From Agelas oroides (lineage: Eukaryota; Porifera; Demospongiae; Agelasida; Agelasidae), in contig OX422196.1 in assembly GCA_949130485.1 (NCBI GenBank), forward strand, positions 5,438,889-5,502,888: a stretch of 64,000 bases of DNA, read 5' to 3'. The translations under genes were made by a program, and so were the position numbers. How positions within the stretch are numbered: position 1 is the first letter of the stretch; each line of letters opens with the position of its first letter. Below the pieces are notes generated by a model that ran no database searches, was not told the DNA's origin, and saw only the letters and a list, made by a program, of their open reading frames with translations. This document shows positions 23,448 through 36,012 of the stretch, piece after piece.

Positions 23448-25382
23448 CTATTGCCTACTGTTGGGGTGGAGTTTAGGACATCCAGCTTTGGTTGTTTGTC
23501 CTTCACTCCATCGTGCTCGATTGCGATGACCAGTACCATCACAACCAGGAACTGTGCACTTGCTTTGCTTTCTCTTCTTAGGTTCATCTGAGATGGTGGA
23601 AGTACATCTTGAAGCTGTTGTGTGAGAGTCAAGTACAGCTGTTCTACCCAAGGGTGGCAGGTACTCTGGTCGCCGATCAGGTGCAATGAAACGATCATAC
23701 ATCGTGATCATGTTGGCCATTTTTTCAGCTGATAGGTCACGTGTTTGCTCCTCCTTGTATGTGGTGACAGGCTCTCCCGGAATCCCCGGTTCAATAACAT
23801 GAAGAGGTGGCTCCTTCCATGCCCCAGTGAAACAGTGCTGCCGTACCTTCATGACAATCTCTCTGTTGTGCTGCCGAACTATGAGGAGTCATGGAGCTTG
23901 CGGACCCCTGGCAAGTCTGAATATTTCTTTCCCAGTGATCTTCGCCAGGTGAGAACATGCTCTCCATCTTCTACATACATGTCAGCTGTTTGAGCACAGA
24001 GTGCTTGTAGCTCACTGATTGTGAACCCGTCAGCTGCTTTGTACACATTGCCAATTACTGAAAACAGCCTGTCAGGTGTAAACTTGGTGTGACCGGCTAT
24101 CATAAAACTGATGTGCATGTGCTCAAGCTCACCATTCCTAACCATTTCCATTGCCCAGGCAAATAGGTAGTGATTCTTGTTGGTACTGGTGGCGTTATCA
24201 AGAAAGATGGCAAGTCGGTGCAGCCATGGGTATTGCTGGGAGATGCTGCACCAATACATGGTGAGGAATGATATTGTATGGTCTGTATTTTTCGGACCAA
24301 TTTGCTCATCAAATGTGTACACAACACTCTTATCTTCTCGGTGGTCCACTATGCCAAAGATATCATGTGATACCTTCTGTAGGTAGTACGTTGATCCTGG
24401 TTGTTCAGTGGTTCCCCAATTAGGAATCAGCTTTGACTGCTGGTAGTCACACTAATCACCAGTGTAAAGCAATGCTTTAGTATCATAAGCTCCTCTCTTT
24501 CTTCCTGAGTTAAACTACCCTTCTCATCGTACTCCTTGATATCTCTCCACTGCTTTTTACACTTCTGCATACATGCCTTGTAGTATTCCCTTGCACGTGT
24601 GGCCACTACTTTATGCTCAGCAAGATTTTCATCCAGCTGTTTCCTTTCTTCCTCCAGGCCTCTCAAGTCAGATTCAGAAGCATTGCCAGACTGTTGCAGG
24701 CGATTCTTCATGGCCTGGTTTCTGGACAGCTCCTCCTTTAGGTTTTTGCAGGTGTCACAATAGTCGGTCATGCTGGGATGAACAGCAACCTTGGGGCGAT
24801 GCTTGTCAAGCCACTCAGCTGCTGCTGTTGGACCGCAGGTACCTCTTCCTTGTTCTACTTGTGCTCTGTTGAACTCTGAAACCACTGACGCTTTAGCCTT
24901 CTGATCAAAGCCCTTCTCTCCTGGTCTAGGTGGAGCAATGCGACTGAACTTGGGAATAAAGAAGAACTGAGCACTACAGCTGCCAGCGTGCCTGCCATTT
25001 GGCTGCGAATTTAAATCCACAAACTCCAGGAAATCAGCCATCACATCAAGCTTGGAGTGATTGGAGGGACGCCCAGCAAGACCGTGACGTTCGTATGGAA
25101 ACTTCACTTCAACATCCTCATCTTCATCAAGGGACTTCCACCACATTTCAAAGGTATGCATCTCTTCATCATCTGGGCACAGTACCAAGTTTTCAAGCCT
25201 TTTCTCTGTTGCCTCTTTCTTCTTCATGATCACTATAGGTCATTGATTCATCTGCTGCTTGATGACACGTTGCCTTTGGAGACGTTCCATGTGTATGCCT
25301 GTGAATGCTGTGATACACTCTTGGCAGAAGAGCAAGTTGCCATGTGCGTCAAGGACACTTTGACGGAGCCACTGATTTTGAG
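23448..25382 (-). pseudogene. DUF7869-like element gene, copy 2, exon 2 (decayed)
   Basis: Same domains as copy 1. It shares the TGA (25240-25242) but is broken elsewhere: one base is missing at the VISADYQQS motif near 24450 and another near 23882. The junction that is shifted in copy 1 reads straight through here (STYYLQKVSHDIFGIVDH). The C-terminal zinc finger is longer and better spaced than in copy 1 (CTVPGCDGTGH then 14 residues then AGCPKLH), resembling the C2HC fingers of MYT1-type proteins. Neither copy looks able to make a full protein. Confidence 0.6.
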
Positions 25383-25556
25383 CTTGCAAAAATGAAAGAC
25401 AGCTTGCTTTTGTAATATTCTTTTCTGTGATGACTGTGCATTTGTATGTCTAGCTGCATAATTATGTGTGCATTGTGCGTGTGTGTGATTGTGCTAGCCC
25501 TACACCTAGGCATGGTCAGACGAGGAGACATATTCATGATTGTGTGAGAGGCGTAC

Positions 25557-25653
25557 CTGAGACATTTCGGTATGCCAGTCTCTGCTTCTTGGGCTGTGGG
25601 TAGCTGATCACCCTGTTACGGAGTGCCTTTGCTGGATGTCTACCCATTGCCAT
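25557..25653 (-). CDS. DUF7869-like element gene, copy 2, exon 1
   Basis: Identical layout to copy 1: MAMGRHPAKALRNRV start at 25653, donor tctcag/gtacgc at 25557, offset 16776 from copy 1. Confidence 0.6.
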
Positions 25654-26370
25654 GAAAGCCCCAGCTAGTCCACATAGAATAGCGGGACACCCCCTATGAC
25701 AATTGGCTTCCCTTGCGGTTTGTTGAGGGGTGGGACCAACTTCCGTATGGTAATTGGTTTCATTGTGCGGGAGGGGGATGGGTCGTTTATAAACTGCTCT
25801 GCTGCGCCCTGCGACAAACTTTATTTGGCGCTGCCTTTTGCGCTGACTATACACGGACACTGTTGCCATCATTCCTACCGATCGACCTGAAAGCAGCTGG
25901 TATCAACAAGACATCAGAGCTGTTTTTGCGTGATTGTGAGTTTGCAGTGCACTATAAACGGGTGCAGATGTGTCTAGGGTTAGCAAAGAACAAGCACTAC
26001 TACGAGAGCGAGTGCGAGTGTAGGTAAGACGACGGGATAATCATACATAAACTTTAATCGCCATTATCTCAAAACGTATAACGCAGAATAATATTTGATT
26101 TCTATCCGGGACTGCCACATATGAAAATCCACCGTTCAACTCACTAGTGTGGGGCTCACTCAGGCTCGCCCCAATTAATGAGACAGTAAGTAATTAACAC
26201 AGACATATTATGTTGTCACTAACAGTCAGTGGAGTTAATGTGCAGGAGAGAAAATAATATTACCTACCGTAGCTAATAATATTACCTACTATAGCCAATA
26301 GTATATCAGTCTGTACATACTGTTTGATCCTCACATTTCCTGATAGCAAGACACTCAGGTTACAACTTAC

Positions 26371-26454
26371 TTCAGTTCTTCCAGTGACTGGTTATGTTGC
26401 AGTGCTCTGGCCAGAGCTGTGGCTCCAGTGGCAGTCAGACCATTGTCTCTGAGG
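26371..26454 (-). CDS. LRR exon, type A
   Basis: 84 nt, LRDNGLTATGATALARAL, donor gtaagt. Paralogue at offset 16776 of the exon at 9595-9678. Confidence 0.7.
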
Positions 26455-26609
26455 CTGCAGTGGAGTACAATCAGACAGACACACTTGAGTTAGATCCGCA
26501 TAAACAAATCCCATGTTTTTGTTGCTATGGCAATGACAACTCCTCATCAGCAAGGTGCCAACGACATTTTAAGCGTCCACAATTCAAATCTTGTACATCA
26601 TGTGTACAC

Positions 26610-27380
26610 TGACCCACGCATGTGCCCTTTGCATGCATCTACATTCCCTCCTTCCCAGGAAAAAAATTCTGTATTAAACCCTGCCCTCCCACCTCCCCAA
26701 CTATAAGCCCACCCCTAACCCCATTCACTCGTATGAAACCCATATTCTCTCCTCACACCCTGTCCCCAACAATACCACAATCACATATACAACTAGTGAA
26801 ATGCAAGGGCATTGTGGGGTGAGCCTGAGTGAGTGAGTGCATATGCAAGACAAGGAGCTGCAGCCAATCTTCCCAGAAGCTACTATGGATGAAGCAATAT
26901 GGTCAGCTAATAGTTAAAGCGTTGAGATAGCAGGAGACACTCTACCATCCACTCTGTGTGTGAGCAGCCTAGTCTTTGTAGAAAAAGTTAGAGAATGCTG
27001 TGCAACTCTCTATGGCAGGGCCTATCTTGATGACGTGGCTCAGTGTTTACACCAGGCCTTTACAGGGATCCCAATCCAATTAAACTAATCCAGTTCATGT
27101 AAACACACTAATCCTGATTGCAGTCTGCGTTCAACCCACATCCGGATGTAGGTTGAACCCAGATTGCAATCCGGATTAGGATCTGAACAGCACGTGTAAA
27201 CAGCTGGCATAGTTTGTAAGTGGATTGGCTGCTACCTATGGAAGTTATCAATATTCATGACAAGTAGTACAGCCCTAGCCTCGTTCCCAGGCTCTCCCCA
27301 CGCGTGCAAACAAAAAATCAAAGGGAAAGGGGAGAGCCTGGTAAAATTTATCACATGAGAAATGTCATAGGTAGAGAGAA
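26610..27380. repeat. Repeat block R, copy 4
   Basis: Starts abruptly in the middle of the block (tgtacactgacccacgcatg), consistent with a deletion junction against the 9.83-10.40 kb paralogue. Confidence 0.6.
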
Positions 27381-27484
27381 CTCAATTGCATGTGGGTGAA
27401 CGAATGAACTCGCCCACAGTTTAACGACAGAATAGCTCTCATCAAACTAAAATCCCAACCTTTCACTTATTATTTGGTACTTAC

Positions 27485-27568
27485 TTCAGTGTTTTCAAGC
27501 TCTTGTTCACTCTCAGAACATCAGCCAGTGCCGAGGCTCCCTCAGACCCAATTATATTTGATTCGAGG
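27485..27568 (-). CDS. LRR exon, type B
   Basis: 84 nt, LESNIIGSEGASALADVL, donor gtaagt; duplicate of the exon at 18872-18955. Confidence 0.68.
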
Positions 27569-27931
27569 CTGTGGAAGAGAGTACTTCAGAATTAGTACAA
27601 GCTAGGCGAATGCGGTGCATTGTGGGGCGAGCGTGAGCGAGTTGTATCGTGTGTTGCATAGGCAGCATGGTAGTTATGTATATACTGCATGTTTGCAATG
27701 TATATATGCACAATGCGCAATAGGATAATTATACAAATTTATGCATCGGCATTCTGGGTAGAATGCCTAGCCCTATCTCTCTCCACTCCATTAATCTTTC
27801 CTGCCTTTGCTCGGCTGTTTCTGTCATGCATAGTTCTTACACAAATAGGAAAGGCGTTGAAAAGTCACTACGCATGATAAATACACTGTCAGCTATTCAA
27901 CTATCAAAGAATCTCAGTCGCCTTCTGAGTT

Positions 27932-28155
27932 CTATAAGTAGCCAGGTTTGTCTTCACAACTTGCAGCCCTCGTACAGTAAACGTTCACGCTCCAGCTACT
28001 CCTCCCAAGCATCTCCCCGCCGTCTTCGCCCACACTGCTCGTGCTGGAAAGTAGTTTATACGGAGCGAAAATGATACTTATAGACCATGCACATGTGGCA
28101 TGCAGTTGAGTTAAACTACAGTCTAACAAACATACAGAATACGTACGACAAATAA
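27932..28155. repeat. Repeat S, copy 5
   Basis: Has a 12-bp deletion (aatcagtaaatg) and a further small one relative to the other copies. Confidence 0.6.
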
Positions 28156-28179
28156 TACGTATATAATATACATATCAAA

Positions 28180-29620
28180 ATCCACCTTTCAACTCACTAG
28201 TGTGGGGCTCACTCAGGCTCGCCCCAATTAATGAGACAGTAAGTATTTGACATATTATGTCGTCACTAACAGTCAGTGGAGTTAATGTGCATGAGAGAAA
28301 TAATATTACCTACCATAGCCAATAGTATACAAGTCTGTACATACTGTTCGATCCTCACATTTCCTGATAGCAAGACACTCAGGTTACAACTTACTTCAGT
28401 TCTTCCAGTGACTTGTTATGTTGCAGTGCTGTGGCCAGAGCTTTGGCTCCAGTGGCAGTCAGACCATTGTATCTGAGGCTGCAGTGGAGTACAATCAGAC
28501 AAACACACTTGAGTTACATCCGCATAAACAAATTCCATGTTTTTGTTGCTATGGCGATGACAACTCCTCATCAGCAAAAGTGCCAACAACATTTTAAGTG
28601 TCCACAATTCAAATCTTCACATCATGTTCACCACTTGGAATAGGGTTTCCACATTGTTGTACCTACTCTACTGATTACAACATTCAAATTCTCACTGATT
28701 GTCAAGACAATGTTCTACATTGTTGTTACCATAGCAACAGAATATATCAAATTGAGCTCCCTAGCTAGCTATGTACTACTTAGCATCGTTCCTAGCCTGT
28801 TAAAATCTTTTTCATGCAAGTTTAAACTGTTTAGTTCCAAAAGTCTGTAGAACCAATCAAGCTTAAAGCAAGGTCAAATGACAATTGTACAATCGTCATG
28901 ATCACAATACTGATTCCCTGGTTGCACTACTTTGGAAGCATTCGTATTATGCTTGATGGCTTCGGTTCGAATCTTCCCCTAACTTGTGCACAACTACTGC
29001 AGAACATGCAGACACAATGGTTGCTTGTACAAGAAGTAACTGAATAGAGTTACATATAAACTAGTCTTGTTCCCACACCGCAATAGTATAGTCTCGCTAT
29101 GAAGCTAAAGTCAGTCAGCTAGATCAACCTCAGAGAGCAAGTCTACTGCAAGCTGTCTCACATTTGAACTGCCACATTGTACAGGTAGGTGAGCCTTGTT
29201 GGCCAAACCAATGTGTTTGCATACTACAAGGGTCACATAACTACAAGCAAATAATTGTTACTGGTATGGGTGCAGTGCAATCTCCATGATATTGCATCTG
29301 CATATCGAATTCATGTAAGTTACCAGGCCGTTTCTCTCACAAACAGCCTGGGTATAAGGTTAATACTACAAGGGTCACATAACTACAAGTGGGTATAAGG
29401 TTAATGTACCCACTATACAGCTAGGCCTAGTCCTATGAAACAATGATGCTGTTGGATAGATCCTGTACTTCTCGGCAGCTGGCCACAATGCAAAGATGCT
29501 GGCAGTAGTACGTACGTCCTTGTAGTCCCACTGTCAGTGGTGACAACCAGTTGTAGAACACAAGCAGCCCTAGCACTAGCTTGGTGACCACTGTTTGTAA
29601 CTTTCTGCATTTTGACTATA
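28180..29620. repeat. Duplicated block D2, copy 2
   Basis: Partner of 17.0-18.4 kb; contains a small local tandem duplication of caagggtcacataactacaag near 29220-29400. Confidence 0.7.
28395..28478 (-). CDS. LRR exon, type A
   Basis: 84 nt, LRYNGLTATGAKALATAL, donor gtaagt. Lies in the block shared with 17.0-18.4 kb. Confidence 0.68.
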
Positions 29621-30125
29621 AGTCAGAGAGGCTTAAGTGCTAGTGAGATGGCTGTAAGATTTCACTCACTTCCAAACCCACAGGATACAAGGGGAAAAGT
29701 CACAGCTGACACTACAACTGCACGGCAAAATGGTGAAACAAGACTAGAAACTTTTCCTGCTTCAAAGGTTCCAAATATTGCCTCAAACACGAGAAGAGAG
29801 TGAAGAGTAGACTCAAAGAGTCCATGGTGAGGACTTCCTTCTAGTGGACACTGGGTGAAATGATCAAAACTGCCTTGTTGCCTTTGCAACAGTTGGCAAT
29901 CTAGGGATGCTGCCTAGAAAATGGCTTCCACCTTCTATCATTCTATTTGACTTTCACTTGTTCTATTGCTCTTCAATTTCCAGGAGCATGCCAACAAGGT
30001 TGCTTCTACCGTTTCTCTCAGGCAATCTGCCACAAAGTTTGTCTGTCATGGTTTACAAATGTTGCACTTACACTCACTCAGGCTTGTTATACTGCATGGT
30101 CATTTGGAGCCTAAAAGTTACTTAC
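29620..30125. other. No gene recognised
   Basis: Intron-like sequence between LRR exon blocks; short frames have no domain or splice support. Confidence 0.45.
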
Positions 30126-30221
30126 ACCAATGTTTTGAAGTTTGTGATCACTCTCGGATCAGCCAGTGCAGTAGCTCCCTCATCCCCAATTCTAGTCCAC
30201 TTGTATTTATCCCAATCAAGA
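30126..30221 (-). CDS. LRR exon, type C
   Basis: 96 nt, LDWDKYKW then TRIGDEGATALADPRV; ends in Val instead of Glu because the last exon base differs; donor gtaagt intact. Confidence 0.66.
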
Positions 30222-30410
30222 CTGAATAAAGAATATATCAGGGGGAAAACATACAACAGATACATGTACATATTACATTACTCCATTCTATAGAAATATT
30301 CAGCATCCAACCGCTACATTCCTGCATGTAACTAAAATCAGCTCTAGTACAACGTATCCCGAGGCAGCCTGACCCTAAGACCTCAGAGCATCAATCAGTT
30401 TACAACTTAC

Positions 30411-30494
30411 TTCAGTACTTCCAGTGACTTGTTATGTTGCAGTGCTCTGGCCAGAGCTGTGGCTCCAGTGGCAGTCAGACTATTGTCTCTAAGG
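30411..30494 (-). CDS. LRR exon, type A
   Basis: 84 nt, LRDNSLTATGATALARAL then QHNKSLEVL, donor gtaagt, acceptor cccactgcag. Confidence 0.7.
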
Positions 30495-30605
30495 CTGCAG
30501 TGGGATATACTTAGACATGAACATACAGCAGTCGCTAGATCCATGTCTCTGTTGTTATGTCAATGATAACTCCTCACAACCTCAACTGCCATAACTCAAA
30601 CCACA

Positions 30606-31394
30606 TACCGTAGATTCTGGTTAATAAGCGCATGCACTTATGAGTGTAAGTGGTAAGCCAACATGCGCCTAATAGAGGATATGCGCTAAATAAAGGGTTC
30701 AATAATTAAAGCCACACCCAACAGGTATTGACATGATACGTAGCTCTCTGGCGCTGTTCAGTAGACCATAAGACATGCTCACCTGGCGAGCATCAACATA
30801 AAATCAGAAGACTCCATCCTCCTCAGAGAGCAAGAGCGTAGTTTGGATCTATCGTGTATTCATGCGGGGCTCCATGCACAGGAGAAATCAGTTCTAGTCT
30901 TGTAAGCCGCAAAGGGTGTGGCTTGCGAGTTTCGTGTTAGCCAAAACCTGTGTAGCTCTTCTTTGGTTGACTTCAGGATGACCATCGAGTGCGCTGCGTA
31001 CTCTTGATGCCATGGGTTTCACTCAATCTCTTGCCGCTATCGTGTACATGTGCTAAATAAATGATGCCATGTACTGGGAAGACTACATGCACCTAATAAA
31101 TAATATGCTCGTAATACCAAGGTGTACTTAATTGGGGCGAGCATGAGCGAGCCCCACACTTGTGAGTTTAACGGCGGAATTTCTCTGATATATATATGTT
31201 TATATGTTTATATATATCGTACGTACGTCCAATGCACGCGTACGCGTGCCGTGTATGGACAATATGCGCGTGATCTAAAAAAAACACGTGCGGACCTAGA
31301 CACTTTTATAGTTCAGTTTATTCATACATTGCAAACATGCAGTATATATATTGTGCGTATAGCTGTGTTCACCTAGTAACCAGAGTTTACGGTA
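30606..31394. mobile_element. MITE with taccgta ends, interrupted by another element
   Basis: Left end taccgtagattctggttaat and right end taaccagagtttacggta are inverted repeats. At about 31130-31375 a second repeat (attggggcgagcatgagcgag ...) interrupts the right arm. Confidence 0.55.
31130..31375. repeat. Nested repeat with ggggcgagc(g/a)tgagcgag end
   Basis: Related to sequence at 19015-19125 and 27605-27725 (tgcattgtggggcgagcgtg... and tgcatgtttgcaatgtatat), in inverted orientation. Confidence 0.45.
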
Positions 31395-31415
31395 CTTTCA
31401 CACAAAAAGTCACTC

Positions 31416-31462
31416 AGTCAGTGCAGTGCAGTGCAGTGCAGTGCAGTGCAGTGCAGTGCTGG
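31416..31462. repeat. (GTGCA)n microsatellite
   Basis: Eight or nine pentamers gtgca followed by gtgctgggttaaagag; same flank as at 35071-35117. Confidence 0.85.
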
Positions 31463-32160
31463 GTTAAAGAGTTGCTGTATGCTGCAATAACATGGCAATC
31501 GTATACCTGATAGAGACCAAAGCAGTTCAATTTTCCACATTTCCAGCACTTTTCTATTTAACATTAGTATTGTCCACCATTTTGATACGGTCAACAACTT
31601 GGATACAGTGGTGATCGGTCATATGCAGACTTCAAGTAAGTGCTTGTGTTTAACAGCCTCGTTCCCAGTAAAAGGCTGGGCGGGGGGGCCTGGGAGCCAG
31701 TATACACGATGGTGTTGGAGGTTTGCCAGGGAAGACGCTGACAGCAAGAAGGGAATGTGACAGGCTGGATACAAGACTAGAGTAGATCTTCATCGAGAAT
31801 TCATCTTGGTATTTGCATGCTAATAATACACGTGCAGCGAGTAGCCACGGCGTCTGATCGAAGAAATACGGTAGCTCATGTAGCTCTTTTTCCTGGAAAT
31901 TGTTCTTGACCGACCTTTGTTGTCACAAAATAGGGACAACTGAGAGGCTTCATTCCTGGTACTCAAAATTAATTAGTGGCGGCTTGCGCTAAGTTGGATC
32001 CACCCATAAATTCCCAGAATTGAATATCTTGCGCTAGATTGGATCATGCGTTTTATTTGAAAAAATACGGTACTTCTAGTTAAGATATTGTTGTTGCCAT
32101 AGCAGCAACAGAATATGGGGTTGGTCTCCTAGATCAGATTCCAAGGCTACTACCATCAAG

Positions 32161-32302
32161 TGTCCTGCATGCTCTTGGTACCATGGTTTCACTCGATCTC
32201 ACACCGCCAATCATGTACTCCGTGTACCAGGATGAAAGCAAGCACCTAATAAATAATATATGTCTAATATTAAGGTGCACTTAATAACCAGAATTTACGG
32301 TA
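32161..32302. repeat. taccgta-end MITE, right-end fragment
   Basis: Ends ggtgcacttaataaccagaatttacggta, matching the right end of the 30.6-31.4 kb element. Confidence 0.5.
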
Positions 32303-32654
32303 CTATTCAAGGGCAACATCTATTTGAGGGTGGTATTTATTCCTACTGAAAGTCCTTGGATACCACTGAGCTAGCTACCTACCTGTGCACTACTTAGGCT
32401 TGTTCCCAGCCTGTAAAAATGGCATGGCCATTTATACAGCATAGCATCTGATCATGTATATCATGACCATAATCAATTATGATTCCACAGTTCATTATCT
32501 GACCTTCTGTGTGAGTACCTAAATGTCTTTATATGGAGTAAAATCTAAGGTCCCAATAAAAGTTATAAGTACCACTTAGTTGTCACAATTATACACAACA
32601 CCACTAATTCAAGAAAAGAACAGCCAGTGGTTCTTGGAGATGATTTCTCAAAGT

Positions 32655-32683
32655 GGGGGGGGGGGGGGGAGGGGGGGGGGGGG
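32655..32683. repeat. G run
   Basis: 28 G in 29 bases, one A. Could form a G-quadruplex on the plus strand and is a likely assembly or replication trouble spot. Related shorter runs occur in block R copies. Confidence 0.85.
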
Positions 32684-32861
32684 AGAGGTGCACTGGAGCG
32701 TCGGGAGCATCTTTCCACCTCGCGTTCTACGCTCGGCCCCCCGAAATTTGAAAATTATACAATTGCCTAAACAGCTACAATAGGGTATACAATACAATAA
32801 CAAAGTACAGCATAATTATAGGCTTAATGTATTATAGCTGAATACAATGATCCTTGTCCAG

Positions 32862-33339
32862 CCCTTCAAAACCTAAATTCTTTTCACTTGAGAGTACTTT
32901 TAGCATAAACATATCTCTAACACACCATATCTCCATTTCTGTCCAAGCTCTGACTCCAAAACTGAACTCAAGTCAACTTACAGCCTTAATAAGCAGACTC
33001 GTGACCTTAACCATGCCCACTCATTAACGAGCATGCAATAGTCAGCACTTTCGGTTGTCATACACCCGCTCAGAGCCAAAGCAGCCATCCTTGCCAGAAA
33101 TCAACCCCCTGCAAGGTGAGAGTAGTGTTACTAAGCCTGTCCATGCAGTCAGGGCGAGAGGTAGCCCACCCGGTCCCAACCATGACAGCCAAGCCTAGCA
33201 GCCACCATGTGCATGTCACCCACCTCCCCCCGTCCCACCCTTTCTTCTGACACAAGCCACACACTTGCGCACGGAGACTATCTTTTCTGCGCAGTGTGCA
33301 GTGTGATGTAACCAAAAGTGCACTATAGGGTTTAAAGGG
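32862..33339. mobile_element. piggyBac-like MITE, copy 2
   Basis: Shares interior sequence (accatatctccatttctgtc) and right end tatagggtttaaaggg with copy 1. The left end is mutated (cccttcaaaacct). Confidence 0.6.
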
Positions 33340-33359
33340 TTACATAGCTCCAGAATTTC

Positions 33360-33590
33360 ATTAAAATCTACAAAACCCTAGCGGGTACCCTGATTCGTGC
33401 ATATGCCCTTTGCATGCATGTAGATTCCCTCCCCCCCAGGAAAAAATCCTGTATTAAACCTTGCCCTCCCACCTCCCCAACTATAACCCCACCCCTAACC
33501 CCATTCACTTGTATGAAATTCATATTCTCTCCCCACACCCTGTCCCCAACAATACCACAATCACATATACAACTAGTGAAATTACTACAG
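33360..33590. repeat. Repeat block R, partial copy 5
   Basis: Only the CT-rich part up to catatacaactagtgaaat is present. Confidence 0.5.
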
Positions 33591-33599
33591 TATTGTAGT

Positions 33600-34490
33600 C
33601 GAAACATTGCTAATTGATGATGAGAAATTCCAGTTGGAATTGAAGAAACCACGTAATCATGAATACCAACCCACCGAGAGAATCGAAGAGTAATGACAGC
33701 TACCACGTGCTAGTTACCAGCTAACACACAATAAATGCAGATTATCGAGTGCGTTGTCATGTATCACGGGTAGCGTGCGCCAAATCCAATTTTACGCGTG
33801 CTAAACTTAATTTAGCGCACACTGGATACTTCTGAGTCACACCCCTGACTAGCACCCTATTGAACAATCTGCGCACCATAATATGTAAACCACCTCCAGA
33901 TGTGGGTTGAACCCAGTTGCAATCCGGCCTGAACAGCACATGTAAACAGCTGGCATGGTTTGGAAGTGGATTGTCCGCTGCCTACGGAAGTTATCAGTAT
34001 TCATGACAAGTAGTACAGCCCCTCAGCCACAGAAGCACTAGTTGTGAAAGATTATTTATGAACTAAAACAGCTTAGCAGCTGTATGTGTGAACACATTTA
34101 ATCTGGATTGTAATCCGGGTTAAACTAACCCAGGTTAGTAAGTGTAAACGGGGCTTTACTGGCCACACCTACAATGTGGCAAGTGCCAGCAAGTGGGCCA
34201 CTCATACTTTCATTGGAGATTTTGCATTTCAAAGTAGCTCACTCCACACACGGTCTCTCATGATTGATCAACTGACCTACGTTCATATACAGTCCCTCAA
34301 CTCACTGCCATCAATGTTGTAACATTTTTTTACATTCATAATCCATAAATATTTAGTAAGTGGCCACAAACATACACAAACATGTGTGTAATCATGGATA
34401 ATCCATGGCGCAATGCAGTCCCGTTAGTGTGGAGTTTGCTCAGGCTACCCCTAATAACTATTGCATGGTCATATGGAGCCTAAAAGTTAC
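33600..34490. other. Intron-like sequence with a decayed block R hairpin
   Basis: 33880-34160 holds ccagatgtgggttgaaccc and taatccgg pieces related to the block R hairpin. No gene seen. Confidence 0.4.
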
Positions 34491-34494
34491 TTAC

Positions 34495-34590
34495 TCCAAT
34501 GTTTTGAAGTTTTTGATCACTCTTGGATCAGCCAGTGCAGTAGCTTCCTCATCTCCAATTCCAGTCCACTTGTACTTATCCATATCAAGA
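34495..34590 (-). CDS. LRR exon, type C
   Basis: 96 nt, LDMDKYKW then TGIGDEEATALADPRV, donor gtaagt; partner of the type A exon about 200 bp upstream. Confidence 0.68.
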
Positions 34591-34789
34591 CTGAATAAGA
34601 AATATATCAGAGAAGCGAAACACACATAAAATTATCACTGCATGTACTCCATTGTATAGAAACCTTCAGCATCCAACCTCCACATTCTTCCATGTAGCTA
34701 TAATTGGTCCTACTACAACTTATCCCGAGGCAGCCTGATCCTATAGCACCGACAGATCTCTTTAGAGCATCAATCAGTTTATAACTCAC

Positions 34790-34873
34790 TTCAGTTCTTC
34801 CAGTGACTTGTTATGTTGCAGTGCTATGGCCAGAGTTATGGCTCCAGTAGCAGTCAGATCATTGTCTCTGAGG
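34790..34873 (-). CDS. LRR exon, type A
   Basis: 84 nt, LRDNDLTATGAITLAIAL, donor gtgagt, acceptor cccactgcag. Confidence 0.7.
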
Positions 34874-34874
34874 C

Positions 34875-36012
34875 TGCAGTGGGATATAATCAGACATACT
34901 CGAGTTGGCTAAATCCATGTTTCTGTTGCTATGGCAATGATAACTCTTCCCCACCTCAACTGCTGTAACTCAAACCACATATTTTAATAGAAAGGATCTG
35001 ACTGTGGTGTCTAGTCAATTTGATTCCAGGCAATATTTCAGTCGGTCGGTCGGTCGGTCGGTCGGTCGGTCGGTGCAGTGCAGTGCAGTGCAGTGCAGTG
35101 CAGTGCAGTGCAGTGCTGGGTTAAAGAGCTGCTGTTATGCTGCAATAACATGGCAATCTAATTAACGTATACCTGATAGAGACCAAAGCAGTTCAATTTT
35201 CCACATTTCCAGCACTTTTCTATTTAACATTAGTATTGTCCACCATTTTGATACGGTCAACAACTTGGATACGGTGGTGATCAGTCATATGCGGACTTCA
35301 AGCAAGTGTTTGTGTTTCCTAGCAGTATAGTACACATTACTGCAAACAACCAAAAGCTGGGCGGAGGCCTGTGAACCAGTATACATGTTGATGGTGTTCG
35401 AGGTTTGACAGGGAAGTGAAACCACACTCAAGACGCTAACAGCAAGAAAGGAGTTGTGACAGGCTGGATACAAGACTAGACTAGATCTTCATCGAGAGTT
35501 CATCTTGGCATTTGCATGCCATCCACTCTGTGTGTGAGCAGTCTAGTCTTTACTTTAGAAAAGTTAGAGAATGCTGGCCAGCTCTCTATAGCACAGCAAT
35601 CTCTAACCGATTGACGTGGCTCAGTGTCACTGGCTACACCTACAATAAGGTAAGCTCCAGCTAGCGACCACTCATGCTTTCAGTGGAGATTTTGCATTCA
35701 AAAGTACATTGGTGTAGCTCACTCCACACATGGTCTCTCATGATTGATCAGATGACCTACATCCACATGCAGTCCCCCAACTCACTGCCACCAATGTTGT
35801 GGTATGAATATATGTATAATTTATTTACACATTCATAATGCTTGTTACACATAAATTTAGTTTGGGATATAAAGTAAGTGGCCACAAACATACACATACA
35901 CGTGGGCAATCATGGATAATCCATGGCGCAATGCAGTCCCGTTAGTGTGGAGCTTGCTCAGGCTACCCCTAATAACTATTGCATGGTCATATGGAGCCTA
36001 AAAGTCACTTAC
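34875..36012. other. Intron-like sequence between A/C exon pairs
   Basis: Shares long stretches with 31420-31660 (ctgatagagaccaaagcagttc onward) and with 34160-34480 (cactccacacatggtctctc onward), so A/C exon pairs were duplicated with their introns. Confidence 0.5.
35041..35117. repeat. Compound (GTCG)n(GTGCA)n microsatellite
   Basis: Seven or so gtcg tetramers run into gtgca pentamers, then the same gtgctgggttaaagag flank as the 31.4-kb tract. Confidence 0.85.

Larger units (their letters stand above)
22930..26117 (-). mobile_element. TIR element carrying a DUF7869-like gene, copy 2
   Basis: TIRs tggcagtcctggatagaaat / atttctatccgggactgcca with a 6-bp direct repeat catatg on both sides (22924-22929 and 26118-26123). 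Lacks about 190 bp present in copy 1 near its left end. It sits in the same duplicated context as copy 1, so the two probably descend from one insertion. Confidence 0.78.
20170..26600. repeat. Segmental duplication, copy 2
   Basis: Partner of 3.4-9.8 kb. Differs by a ~190-bp loss in the DUF7869-like element, an extra partial long-TIR element at 22471-22652, and small indels. Confidence 0.8.
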
